Source of the DNA: JAAUTT01 sp963846585
GTDB taxonomy: Bacteria > Bacteroidota > Bacteroidia > Bacteroidales > JAAUTT01
DNA length: 64,000 nt
Assembly (NCBI GenBank): GCA_963846585.1
Contig: CAWJWO010000001.1
Span: 62,001 to 126,000, forward strand
Reading direction: 5' to 3'
Under the pieces are notes generated by a model. The model searched no databases. It was not told the origin of the DNA and saw only the letters and a list, made by a program, of their open reading frames with translations. Shown in pieces: positions 1 through 8,541 of the stretch; position 1 is the first letter of the stretch, and every line of letters begins with the position of its first letter. The position numbers and the translations under genes are program-made.

Positions 1-789
1 GGAGTAACTATTCGCTTACTCGATCCTCCCCTTCACGAATTCGTACCTCACGAAAAAGAAAATCAAAAAATAATGGCTGACGATATGGGCATCTCTGTTG
101 AAGCTATCAGGCATAAAGTTGACTCCCTGCACGAATTTAACCCAATGCTGGGTCACCGTGGCTGCCGGTTGGGTATTACCTATCCTGAAATTACAGTTAT
201 GCAGGCCCGTGCTATAATTGAAGCCGCATTAAATGTTGCAAAGAAAGGGAAGAAAGTATTGCCTGAAATAATGGTTCCCCTTGTTGGTATTACAAAAGAA
301 CTCCAGATGCAGGTCGATATAATCCGCAGTACAATTGAAAAAGTATTTGCCGAACGTGGCGAAAAAATCGACTATCTCGTGGGTACAATGATTGAAATTC
401 CCCGCGCTGCACTTACAGCTGATGATATAGCTAAAACCGCTGAATTCTTCTCATTTGGTACCAATGACCTTACCCAGATGACTCTTGGTTTCAGCCGTGA
501 TGATGCAGGAAAATTCCTGCCTCAATATATAGATGCCGGTATATATAAATACGACCCGTTCGTGGTTCTTGACCAGGCCGGTGTTGGTAAACTGGTTGAA
601 ATGGGTATAAAACTTGGCCGTAGTACCAACCCTCACCTTAAAGTGGGTATTTGCGGAGAACATGGCGGTGAACCTATGACGGTTGAGTTCTGCCATACTG
701 TTGGAATGGATTATGTAAGCTGTTCTCCTTTCCGTGTACCTATTGCACGTTTGGCTGCTGCACAAGCTGCAATTAAAGGTAAGAAATAA
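1..789 (+). CDS. ppdK: Pyruvate, phosphate dikinase, C-terminal part
   Basis: The enzyme interconverts pyruvate + ATP + Pi with PEP + AMP + PPi in the cytoplasm. The frame is open from base 1, so the gene begins outside the window and the ATG at 73 is internal. The 262 visible codons cover the PEP/pyruvate-binding barrel. Visible motifs are GVTIRLLDPPLHEF at the left edge, GTMIEIPRAAL, FSFGTNDLTQ, and near the end GICGEHGGEP, whose Cys is the catalytic acid/base of the family. The protein ends in AAAQAAIKGKK, a normal PPDK end. A strong intrinsic terminator follows 22 bp after the stop. The next gene, pckG, acts on the same metabolite node but has its own 5' region. Identification is firm. 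Confidence 0.97.
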   Translation, partial: GVTIRLLDPPLHEFVPHEKENQKIMADDMGISVEAIRHKVDSLHEFNPMLGHRGCRLGITYPEITVMQARAIIEAALNVAKKGKKVLPEIMVPLVGITKELQMQVDIIRSTIEKVFAERGEKIDYLVGTMIEIPRAALTADDIAKTAEFFSFGTNDLTQMTLGFSRDDAGKFLPQYIDAGIYKYDPFVVLDQAGVGKLVEMGIKLGRSTNPHLKVGICGEHGGEPMTVEFCHTVGMDYVSCSPFRVPIARLAAAQAAIKGKK

Positions 790-810
790 TGACTTTTCTT
801 ATATATGCTA

Positions 811-835
811 AAGGCGGTTAATAACCGCTTTTTTT
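811..835 (+). terminator. Rho-independent terminator after ppdK
   Basis: The stem GCGGTT / AACCGC has a 3-base loop (AAT) and is followed directly by seven T residues at 829-835. It sits 22 bp after the ppdK stop, so it should separate ppdK transcription from pckG. Confidence 0.85.
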
Positions 836-864
836 GTGTAGTAATTTTTTTTAAAAAGTTTTTT

Positions 865-880
865 TGTTATTTAAATAACA
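865..880. promoter_or_regulatory. 16-bp perfect palindrome upstream of pckG (candidate operator)
   Basis: TGTTATTTAAATAACA is a perfect 16-bp palindrome 118 bp before the pckG start and after the ppdK terminator. Its TGTTA-N6-TAACA layout resembles operators bound by dimeric regulators such as the CRP/FNR family, but no regulator can be named from this window. The setting is very AT-rich, so chance is possible. Confidence 0.3.
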
Positions 881-997
881 GAAAACTTGTTTTTCATTTT
901 ACAATTAAAACCTAATTCATATATTTACATCCTTCAATAATTTTAAATAGTAATATTAAAATACACAAAGTTTGATAATTATTAATAATTTATAATT

Positions 998-2786
998 ATG
1001 GCCAATAATAAAAAGTTAGACATATGGGTAAATGAATGGGCTCAACTGTGCCAGCCCGATGCTATTCACTGGTGCGATGGTTCCGGGGAAGAAAACCAAA
1101 TGCTGCTTGACCTTATGGTTAAAAGTGGTATGGCAGTTAAACTGAATAATGCTAAACGTCCTGATAGTTATTATTTTCAGAGTGATCCAAGCGATGTCGC
1201 CAGGGTGGAGGACCGTACCTATATTTGTTCAGAAAAACAGGAAGATGCCGGTCCTACAAATAACTGGAGGGATCCTAAAGAAATGAAGGATACCCTTCGT
1301 TCAATGTATAAAGGTTCCATGAAAGGACGTACCATGTATGTTATTCCTTTTAGTATGGGGCCACTTGGTTCAAAAATTGCACATATTGGCATTGAAATTA
1401 CCGATTCGCCTTATGTTGTGGTAAACATGAGGATTATGACCCGCATGGGCAAGGCAGTTCTTGATATTTTAGGCGACAATGAATTTGTTCCGTGTATCCA
1501 TTCTGTAGGTGCCCCGTTGAAACCTGGCCAGAAAGACTCCAAATGGCCCTGCGCCCCTATCGAAAATAAATATATATCCCATTTTCCTGAAACAAATGAA
1601 ATATGGTCGTACGGAAGCGGATATGGCGGAAATGCCCTTCTTGGGAAAAAAATGCTTTGCGTTGCGGATAGCGTCCAACATGGCAAAAAGACAAGGATGG
1701 CTTGCAGAACACATGCTCATCATGGGAATTACAAACCCTAAAGGCGTAAAAAAATATATTGCGGCAGCATTTCCAAGTGCTTGTGGCAAAACAAACCTGG
1801 CAATGCTGGTTCCCACTATTCCCGGATGGAAAGTTGAAACAGTCGGAGATGATATAGCATGGATGAAATTCGGCGACGACGGCCAGTTGTACGCCATTAA
1901 CCCTGAAGCCGGATTCTTCGGTGTTGCACCTTATACATCGATGGAAACTAATCCGAATGCAATGCTTTCGGCACGATCAAACACTATATTCACCAACACA
2001 GGCTTAACTCCCGATGGCGATATATGGTGGGAAGGTATCGGATACGACATGCCCCGGGGAACCATTACATGGACCAATGAAGTATTTGACCCGGCAACCT
2101 GCAAAGTTGTCGCTCATCCGAATGCACGTTTTACGGCACCTGCAAGTCAATGCCCTGTAATAGACAAGGATTGGGAGAATCCCAAAGGAGTCCCTGTTTC
2201 TGCTATTCTTTTTGGTGGCCGCCGCCCCGGCACCCTTCCACTTGTATATCAGTCGTTCGACTGGAACCATGGAGTTTTTATGGGTTCCATAGTAGGATCG
2301 GAAGTTACGGCCGCTGCAATAGGCCTGCAAGCCGGGGTACGTCGTGATCCTTTTGCCATGTTGCCTTTCTGTGGTTATAATATGGGTGACTATTTTGGGC
2401 ACTGGATTTCTATCGGAGAAAAAGCCAAAGACAAAACAAAACTTCCTAAAATATTTAATGTTAACTGGTTCCGCAGAGATGCAAATGGCAAATTTTTATG
2501 GCCCGGATATGGCGATAATATACGTGTTTTAAAATGGATTTTCGGGCGTGTTGAAGGTTCAACCGATGCCGATAAAACAGCTATTGGCTATCTTCCAAAA
2601 ACTTCAGATATTGACACCACAGGCCTTAAAGGCGTTGCTGAAAATTTGCCAGAACTCCTGAAGGTTGATAAAAAAGAATGGAATGCCGAATTAGAATTAA
2701 TTAAAGAACATTATAATAAATTCGGAGATAAATTGCCGGGTGAATTGAACCAACAGTTGAGCAAACTTGTTGAAAGACTGATCTGA
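998..2786 (+). CDS. pckG: Phosphoenolpyruvate carboxykinase (GTP), one-base frameshift
   Basis: Converts oxaloacetate + GTP to PEP + CO2 + GDP, or the reverse in fermentative Bacteroidota. The first frame runs through EIWSYGSGYGGNALLGKK and then loses homology. The second frame resumes exactly at CFALRIASNMAKR. The break is the run of seven A at 1646-1652, where six would keep the frame. Corrected length is about 595 residues, normal for the GTP-dependent family. Motifs after the shift are FPSACGKTNLAML (P-loop with reactive Cys), FGGRRPGTLP, FCGYNMGDYFGHW and FGRVEGSTDADKTAIGYLP. All are intact, so the shift is more likely a sequence error, or possibly slippage on A7, than a dead gene. Confidence 0.95.
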
Positions 2787-2968
2787 TTACAGCTAATATT
2801 ATTGAGAATTAAGGGTTGAATTATTAATAATAGAAACAATTTTATTTATTATAGCATTTTTTAACCCCAACCCCTTAAAAAGCATAGCCGTCAGGTTAAT
2901 GTCTATATAGAGCAGAATGATAGATATTTAGTGTAAATGTAATAAAATATTAGTGTAATTAAGAGCGT

Positions 2969-3439
2969 ATGTCAACGACTGGATTTGTATATATTATGAC
3001 CAATAAGAACAAAACAACTTTATATATTGGGGTTACAAACAATTTATGCAGAAGAATACATGAGCATAAAAATCATTTGATAAATGACACTTTTACAGAT
3101 AAGTACAATATTGAATACTATATTTATTACGAAGAATTTCAATATTTTGATTTGGCAATACAAAGAGAAAAAGAATTAAAAAAGTGGAACCGTCAAAAGA
3201 AAGAAGATTTGATAAACAAAAAGAACCCCGAATGGAAAGTGCTGGTAACAGAGCGTGGCTTTGTTCGGAATAATAAATCATTTTCTCAACATGTTTCGGA
3301 CATAGTCAATGAATTACAACCAATTAAAGAGATTCCTCCCTGCGGTCGGAATGACGACCAGCAGAATTGTGGCTTTGCGGGAGGTGAAGAGAGTGCGGCA
3401 AAGCCGCACTCTCTTCACCTCCCGCTCTCTGACCAATAA
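2969..3439 (+). CDS. GIY-YIG nuclease-domain protein
   Basis: The first 95 residues form a compact GIY-YIG domain of the UPF0213/YhbQ-like type. They show FVYIMTNKNKTTLYIGVTNN (the two Tyr-containing motifs), CRRIHEHK with the catalytic Arg, and QREKELKKWNRQKK with the metal-binding Glu. Family members are small single-domain DNA endonucleases of unclear biological role. From about residue 118 the translation (PPCGRNDDQQ...) is a read-through of a long palindromic DNA repeat and is probably not a folded domain. The ORF lies inside outer inverted repeats, so it may be the cargo or the enzyme of a small mobile unit. Catalytic activity is inferred only. Confidence 0.8.
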   Translation: MSTTGFVYIMTNKNKTTLYIGVTNNLCRRIHEHKNHLINDTFTDKYNIEYYIYYEEFQYFDLAIQREKELKKWNRQKKEDLINKKNPEWKVLVTERGFVRNNKSFSQHVSDIVNELQPIKEIPPCGRNDDQQNCGFAGGEESAAKPHSLHLPLSDQ

Positions 3440-3471
3440 CGACAGTCATTTCGAGCGAAGCGAGAAATCTC
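3329..3471. repeat. Nested long palindrome at the 3' end of the GIY-YIG ORF
   Basis: The core is a perfect 23-bp stem, 3377-3399 paired with 3403-3425, with loop AAA. Outside it, the left segment from GAGATTCCTCCCTGCGGTCG pairs imperfectly with the right segment complementary to GAGATTTCTCGCTTCGCTCG. Right-arm sequences of this kind (GTCATTTCGAGCGAAGCGAG) are a familiar dispersed repeat in Bacteroidota genomes. The palindrome supplies the last 40 or so codons of the ORF. Confidence 0.8.
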
Positions 3472-3636
3472 AAATAAAGTATTATAATTGTATATCAGCA
3501 TTTTACAAGTGTTAACCTGACGGCTATGCCTTTTTAAGGGGTTGGGGTTAAAAATTGGCTAATTTATGACACTTTCTACTTATATATGAATATTTACGAA
3601 TATTTTATCTCTTATGCTTAATTAATTCCCTGAAAA

Positions 3637-6123
3637 ATGACTAAAAATTTTTGGTTGATAGCATTATTGTTTGGTTTTAGCTCCCTGTTTGCGCAGGAAA
3701 AGCGGGTCCTTAAACTTAATGATAAGGATTATTTTGATTTTCCGGGACTTAATGTTATGGTATTCGATGATATATACCCTGAAGGTCATCAGGGTGGTGT
3801 AAGTATAATACAAAACGGCGTCCGTGTTGCTACTAACGGAGATATTCTTCTTGAGCCTGTATCGGGCCAGTGGCAGCCGGTTTCTAAATTCGGCCACAGG
3901 ACGGTCGACAGGGATAATAATGAAATAAGAGTTACTCTTAGTTATCCTGATTCCGCTAAAATGAAAGGGTTCAACCCTGTCGTTTATCCCAATCTCAGTT
4001 TCAGCTATACTGTAAAAGTTAAGCCTGAGGGTGAGTCGGTAAGAATCACAGTCGATCTGGACCATCCTTTGCCAAAGGAATGGATTGGAAAGGTTGGGTT
4101 TAACCTTGAATTATTCCCGTCCGTCCTTTTTGGTAAAACATGGTACCTCGATGAGCATTCGGGCATTTTCCCGCGTCAGGCCAATGGACCGGTTGTGCTT
4201 GACAATAATGGAGAAGTCCAGCCTGTACCGCTGGCCACAGGAAAACGATTGGTAATAGTTCCGGAAAACGATGCCCAACGCATGGTTTTTGAAAGTAAAA
4301 AGGATGATATCCAGCTGCTGGACGGACGCATTAAATATAATAATAGCTGGTTCGTGGTTCGTTCGACAGTCCCGGAAGGAGCAACTTCAAATGCCATAGA
4401 TTGGATAATAACCCCGAATGTTATCCCGGGATGGAAGTACAAACCTGTTATACATGTATCCCAGGTTGGATACCATCCAAATCAGCAAAAAATTGCTGTA
4501 ATTGAAATGGATGCCTCTGATAATATTTCAAACGATGCAAAACTCATTCGGATATCTGAAAATGGCAATCCGGAAGTTATACTCTCTTCACCGATGAAAT
4601 TTTGGGGAAAGTTCCTCAGGTATAATTATTGCAGGTTTGATTTCAGCAGTGCCACACATGAAGGAATGTATTACGTGCAATATGGCGATTCGCGCACCGA
4701 ACCGTTCCGCATTTCGGGTGACGTATATAAACGTCATGTCTGGCAGCCTGTATTGGACTATTTCCTGCCGATTCAGATGTGCCATATGAAGGTAGTTGAA
4801 AAATACCGTGTATGGCATGGTATATGCCATATGGACGATGCGCTCATGGCTCCTGTAAATACTAACCATTTTGACGGATACTTCCAGGGCCCTTCTACCC
4901 TTACAAAATATAAATCGCTTGAACCGGTTCCCGGCCTTAATATCGGCGGGTGGCACGATGCAGGTGACGACGACCTTCGTATTGAATCACAGGCTGATGA
5001 AGTCTATATACTTTCTTTAATAAAAGAAACATTTAATATACTTAGTGATAACACTTCTGTTGATGAAGAAAACAGACTGGTTGAAATTAATAAACCTGAC
5101 GGTAAACCAGATATTTTACAGCAAATTGAGCATGGATTATTGCATATTACCGGAGTTTACAGGAATTTAGGCCGTTTGAGCCGGGGGATAATTACCTCAA
5201 CCATTAAACAATACGTTATGATTGGGGATGTTACAAATGAGACGGACAATTTATTCTACAATCCTAAGCTTAAAATTAATGAACATACTGCCACACAGTC
5301 AGGAAAAGCCGATGACAGGTGGGTGTTTACAGAAGATAACCCTAACCGGGAATTCAGGGTAGCAGCGGATCTTGCAGCAGCTTCGAGGGTAATGAAGGGT
5401 TATAATCCACAGCTTTCTAAAGAGAGTTTAAGTATAGCCGAAGAACTTTGGCAAACTGACAAAGAGAAAAAGATGACTATTTTTGGCAGCAGGATACATG
5501 CTGCCGTTGAATTGTACATTACCACCGGAAAAGATGAATACAAACAATTTATCCTTTCCAAAAAAGATTATATTGCGTCACATATTTCATCACTTGGCTG
5601 GATAATAGGAAAAGTATTGCCAATGATAAATGATACGGGTTTCTCACAACCTATATATAGAGCTGTGACAGTTTATGCCGATAAAATAAAGACTTTGGAG
5701 CAACAAACTCCGTTCGGGGTACCCTATAAACCATATATTTGGGGGGCAGGATGGGATATCCAGAAATTTGGTGTGGAACAGTATTTCTTACATTCGGGGT
5801 TTCCTGCTATTGTAGATAAGGAATATACTCTGAATGCCCTTAACTTTGTGCTTGGCTGCCATCCCGGGGAAAATACCGCTTCATTTGCATCAGGCATAGG
5901 CTCCCGCTCTGTTACTTCGGCTTATTATTTCAACCGTGCTGACTGGAGTTATATCCCTGGTGGTGTGGTATCAGGCACCGCACTAATCCGGCCCGATTTT
6001 CCCGAGTTAAAGGAATTCCCGTATCTTTGGCAGCAAACTGAATATGTGATGGGCGGAGGTTCTTCGAATTTTATGTTTCTGGTGTTGGCAGCGGACAAGT
6101 TGCTAAATGGTGTTAGTCCCTAA
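3637..6123 (+). CDS. Secreted glycoside hydrolase family 9 protein
   Basis: A probable endoglucanase-type enzyme acting on beta-glucans outside the cytoplasm. Residues 1-20 form a signal peptide (MTKNFWLIALLFGFSSLFAQ) ending before Gln. Residues about 20-275 are a beta-rich region I do not recognise. About 276-365 looks like the N-terminal Ig-like cellulase domain (HVSQVGYHPNQQKIAVIE). The rest is the GH9 catalytic fold, with GGWHDAGDDD carrying the paired Asp residues (nucleophile/base) and QTEYVMGGGSSNFMF near the C-terminus probably carrying the acid Glu. LGCHPGENTASFASGIGSRS is the expected C-terminal block. No T9SS sorting tail is seen. It stands alone, without a SusCD pair, so the substrate is not indicated by context. 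Confidence 0.88.
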   Translation: MTKNFWLIALLFGFSSLFAQEKRVLKLNDKDYFDFPGLNVMVFDDIYPEGHQGGVSIIQNGVRVATNGDILLEPVSGQWQPVSKFGHRTVDRDNNEIRVTLSYPDSAKMKGFNPVVYPNLSFSYTVKVKPEGESVRITVDLDHPLPKEWIGKVGFNLELFPSVLFGKTWYLDEHSGIFPRQANGPVVLDNNGEVQPVPLATGKRLVIVPENDAQRMVFESKKDDIQLLDGRIKYNNSWFVVRSTVPEGATSNAIDWIITPNVIPGWKYKPVIHVSQVGYHPNQQKIAVIEMDASDNISNDAKLIRISENGNPEVILSSPMKFWGKFLRYNYCRFDFSSATHEGMYYVQYGDSRTEPFRISGDVYKRHVWQPVLDYFLPIQMCHMKVVEKYRVWHGICHMDDALMAPVNTNHFDGYFQGPSTLTKYKSLEPVPGLNIGGWHDAGDDDLRIESQADEVYILSLIKETFNILSDNTSVDEENRLVEINKPDGKPDILQQIEHGLLHITGVYRNLGRLSRGIITSTIKQYVMIGDVTNETDNLFYNPKLKINEHTATQSGKADDRWVFTEDNPNREFRVAADLAAASRVMKGYNPQLSKESLSIAEELWQTDKEKKMTIFGSRIHAAVELYITTGKDEYKQFILSKKDYIASHISSLGWIIGKVLPMINDTGFSQPIYRAVTVYADKIKTLEQQTPFGVPYKPYIWGAGWDIQKFGVEQYFLHSGFPAIVDKEYTLNALNFVLGCHPGENTASFASGIGSRSVTSAYYFNRADWSYIPGGVVSGTALIRPDFPELKEFPYLWQQTEYVMGGGSSNFMFLVLAADKLLNGVSP

Positions 6124-6262
6124 CACCTGAATAGTTTAACCGAAGATTCATTATATATCTATTTTACAGTATATTTGCAATACAAATGTTTTTATTTGCC
6201 ATGATGAATAAATACTATGGGTAGCTATAACAAGACGTGCATATGATTTCTAAAATTAAATT

Positions 6263-6490
6263 ATGAAAGCTGCTAATTTAAATATTACCTTGCCTATTAA
6301 CTATGACCAGGTTGTTGATCTGGTAAGACAGTTGCCATATAATGAGAAGCTTAAATTAACCGAAGTGTTAAAGAAAGAGACAAAACAAAAGTCAGAATTA
6401 GACAAGGTGTTAACCCATTTTGCCAGTGAAAAAGTCCTGGCTAAAGATTGGCTATCCGTTGAAGAAGATGAAATATGGAAAGATTTATAA
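6263..6490 (+). CDS. Antitoxin-like addiction-module protein
   Basis: This 75-residue acidic/basic protein has the form of small antitoxins paired with MazF/PemK or RelE toxins: ITLPINYDQVVDLVRQLPYNEKLKL, followed by a helix-rich linker and the C-terminal WLSVEEDEIWKDL. The signature WL(S/T)xEEDExW is common in this group and probably binds the toxin. Its last 16 bases overlap the start of the toxin gene (ATG at 6475), a translational coupling typical of TA operons. The motif quoted here is split in reading: ITLPINYDQVVD, then LVRQLPYNEKLKL. Confidence 0.75.
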   Translation: MKAANLNITLPINYDQVVDLVRQLPYNEKLKLTEVLKKETKQKSELDKVLTHFASEKVLAKDWLSVEEDEIWKDL

Positions 6491-6755
6491 AAGGTGATAT
6501 TGTTGTTATTCCTTTCCCTTTCTCTGACCTTTCAGGAAGTAAAAACGACCTGCTCTTGTATTGGCTGATCTGCAAGGTGATGATATTATCCTTTGCCAGA
6601 TTACAAGCCAGCAAATAAAAGATAAGTACTCTATTGCTATTAAAGATATTGATTTTAAAACTGGAAAATTAACTGCCCCAAGTAATATCAGGCCTAATCG
6701 TATTTTTACGGCTGATAAAAACATAATTATTAAAAAAGTTGCAATGCTTAATTAA
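6475..6755 (+). CDS. MazF/PemK-family toxin, one-base frameshift
   Basis: The family are ribosome-independent mRNA endonucleases. The N-terminal frame from ATG 6475 reads ERFIKGDIVVIPFPFSDLSG, the MazF/PemK opening. It goes out of frame at the A run 6541-6545 (five A, six expected). The second frame continues as RPALVLADLQGDDIILCQIT, which is the matching next block, and ends in IRPNRIFTADKNIIIKKVAML. The corrected product is about 93 residues, slightly short for the family. With the shift as read the toxin would be dead; if the base is a sequence error the TA pair is complete. The start lies inside the antitoxin gene. Confidence 0.75.
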
Positions 6756-6892
6756 AGTTCTGTAAATAATGTCATTCAAAAAATAATTCCTATTCTTTCC
6801 CAAAACTAAAAAGCCCTGCTTATTATGCTATGGCGAAATTTTATAATGGGGATTTCTGAATATTTGGAATAATTTCTATAATTTTGGAAATG

Positions 6893-7000
6893 TATTTGCT
6901 GAATTAATAATATCACCTATAAATAACTTGAGCTTCAAGCTCGTGCAGCCGGTTAATTCCGTGTCTGCTGCCCGGCCTGCGCTGCCGGGCTTTTTGTTTT
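6893..7000 (+). ncRNA. Candidate small RNA ending at an orphan terminator
   Basis: No ORF precedes the strong terminator at 6970-7000 closely (the toxin stop is 215 bp upstream). A Bacteroidota-like -7 box TAATTTTG (consensus TAnnTTTG) lies at 6879-6886, though no well-spaced -33 TTTG is present. The implied RNA of about 105 nt has a small hairpin at 6930-6942 (GAGCTT/AAGCTC) and a GCAG...CTGC pairing before the terminator. The family was not recognised. The region 6756-6892 holds nothing else I can support. Confidence 0.3.
6970..7000 (+). terminator. Strong Rho-independent terminator
   Basis: The stem GCCCGGC (6970-6976) / GCCGGGC (6984-6990) has a 7-base loop and is followed by TTTTTGTTTT. 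The T-tract is only on the plus strand, so it does not serve the helicase gene on the minus strand. Confidence 0.8.
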
Positions 7001-7078
7001 GGTTACAGTCTGAAATTTCCATCTTCTCTATTTCTTTGCTAAATTCCTTTCTAAAGTAATATTAGTTCTTATAGCAAT

Positions 7079-7130
7079 ATTTTACCTTTTAACTTTTACC
7101 TTTTATCTTTTACCTTTTATCTTTAATCTT
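7079..7130. repeat. Heptad tandem array at the 3' end of the helicase gene
   Basis: Degenerate 7-bp units TTTTACC/TTTTATC/TTTTAAC directly follow the minus-strand stop codon at 7131-7133. On the helicase sense strand they read as AAAGATA- and AAAGGTA-type units. The last codons of the gene (AGA TAA) already belong to the pattern. Confidence 0.85.
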
Positions 7131-8345
7131 TTATCTTTTAACTCTTTTCTGATGAAATAATCTTTTCTTCCCGCCATTTCTATGACCGTGCCTTTTCGGA
7201 TCAAATACAGGAGCATCTCCTAATTGCAGAGGAACAACAGCTTTGGGAACCGGCTTACCCAGGATGTTTTCAATAACAGCAAACTTACGCTGTTCCTTTT
7301 CGGTAACAAATGTGATTGCTTCACCATCTGCTTCAGCCCTTGCTGTACGGCCTATACGGTGAATATAATCTTCACCGTCGTTTGGAACGTCATAATTAAT
7401 AACCATATCAATATCCTCAATGTCAATACCGCGTGATAGTATATCAGTTGCAACAAGTATATTTAATGAGCGGTTTTTGAAGTTGGATAATACCTTTTCG
7501 CGATCGTTCTGTTCCAGGTCAGAATGAATTTCTTCCACAGGCATATTAATCCGTTTCAATTCTCTTGTCAACTGCCTTACACTATGCTTAGTAGAACAAA
7601 ACACCAAAATACTCCTTAATTTCCTGTCGTTAATGATTTGTTTTAAAAGCGGAATTTTCTGCTTTTCATAAACCATATATGCCGATTGCTTAATTTTCTC
7701 GGGAGGCTTTGAAATTGCAATATTAATTTCCCTGGGATGCTTTAATATCTTTTTTGACAGTTCTCTTATTTTTTGAGGAATAGTAGCCGAAAATAATAAA
7801 CTCTGCCTTTTGTCGGGCAAATATGAAATTATTTTCATTATGTCGTCGTGAAAACCTATGTCCAGCATACGGTCAGCTTCATCCAGAACAAGATATTTGA
7901 GATATTTAAGATTAACATATTGGAGGTTAAGGTGTGCAATCATCCTACCCGGAGTACATACCACAACATCTGCGCCTTTAGTCAATGCCTCCTTTTCCCT
8001 TGTGAACGACGAACCATCCCCTCCCCCATACACTGCAATGGAACTTACTGATGTGAAATATGACAAACCTTCCATTTGCTGTTCAATCTGAATGGCAAGC
8101 TCACGGGTCGGGACCAATACCAAAGCTTTAATTGAATCGTCATGATGAATTGAGATAATCCTGTGTATTATAGGCAATAAAAAAGCCGCAGTTTTACCTG
8201 TACCGGTCTGGGCAGATGCGAGAATATCCTTTCCTTCAATTATGTTGGGTATTACCAGTTCCTGAATCGTCGTTGCCTCTTGGTATCCTATAGCCTCAAT
8301 TCCCTTTAACAGTTTTATATCGAGCCCTAATTCTTTAAATGTCAA
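7131..8345 (-). CDS. rhlE: DEAD-box RNA helicase, RhlE type
   Basis: An ATP-dependent RNA helicase of 404 residues that unwinds short RNA duplexes, typically in ribosome assembly or mRNA decay. All motifs are visible in order: a Q-motif region near the start (GYQEATTIQ), Walker A AQTGTGKT, PTRELA, TPGR, DEAD in VLDEADRML, SAT in LFSATIPQ, ILVFCSTK, LVATDILSRGID, and HRIGRTARA. The C-terminal tail (HRNGGKKRLFHQKRVKR) is basic and short, as in RhlE. It is transcribed divergently from the ABC-F gene. The subfamily assignment is by length and tail and is less certain than the DEAD-box call. Confidence 0.93.
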   Translation of the reverse strand: MTFKELGLDIKLLKGIEAIGYQEATTIQELVIPNIIEGKDILASAQTGTGKTAAFLLPIIHRIISIHHDDSIKALVLVPTRELAIQIEQQMEGLSYFTSVSSIAVYGGGDGSSFTREKEALTKGADVVVCTPGRMIAHLNLQYVNLKYLKYLVLDEADRMLDIGFHDDIMKIISYLPDKRQSLLFSATIPQKIRELSKKILKHPREINIAISKPPEKIKQSAYMVYEKQKIPLLKQIINDRKLRSILVFCSTKHSVRQLTRELKRINMPVEEIHSDLEQNDREKVLSNFKNRSLNILVATDILSRGIDIEDIDMVINYDVPNDGEDYIHRIGRTARAEADGEAITFVTEKEQRKFAVIENILGKPVPKAVVPLQLGDAPVFDPKRHGHRNGGKKRLFHQKRVKR

Positions 8346-8392
8346 AACTTTATTAATTTAATCATGTGTACTTCTATATTACAAATATAAGG

Positions 8393-8490
8393 AAAAGATT
8401 AAAGATTAAAGATTAAAGATTAAAGACTAAAGATAAAAGATTAAAGAAGTCAGAGGTCAGAGGTCAGAAAAAAGATAAAAGATGAAAGAT
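8393..8490. repeat. Heptad tandem array (AGATTAA, GTCAGAG)
   Basis: Five or more AGATTAA units are followed by variants and then by three GTCAGAG units (about 8450-8468) and AGATAAA/AGATGAA variants. All have a 7-bp period. Unlike most arrays here, it lies between two divergent genes, where it occupies most of the shared promoter region. Confidence 0.85.
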
Positions 8491-8541
8491 TATTCCGAAT
8501 GAATATTGTACTTTTGCGCCCTTATTTTTACATATTATTTT

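Larger units (their letters stand above)
2858..3554. mobile_element. Inverted-repeat-bounded GIY-YIG unit (putative mobile element)
   Basis: Two inverted repeats of about 42 bp bracket the GIY-YIG ORF: left arm 2858-2899, right arm 3512-3554. They match at every position except one extra C in the right arm (near 3530) and edge bases. Both contain CCCCAACCCCTTAA and AGCCGTCAGGTTAA or their complements. A second, nested palindrome lies at the 3' end of the ORF. No transposase and no clear target duplication is visible. A fragment of the outer repeat (AACCCCAACCCCTTAA) recurs alone near 35936, which suggests a dispersed family. Confidence 0.55.

Noticed and set aside
1646..1652. Programmed frameshift in pckG
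   Set aside because: A7 could slip, but the same type of error occurs in several unrelated genes here, so sequence error is simpler.
1469..1897. Minus-strand ORF opposite pckG
   Set aside because: Shadow of the conserved pckG coding sequence.
3309..3515. ORF ending in SHFERSEKSQ
   Set aside because: Translation of the common palindromic repeat, not a gene.
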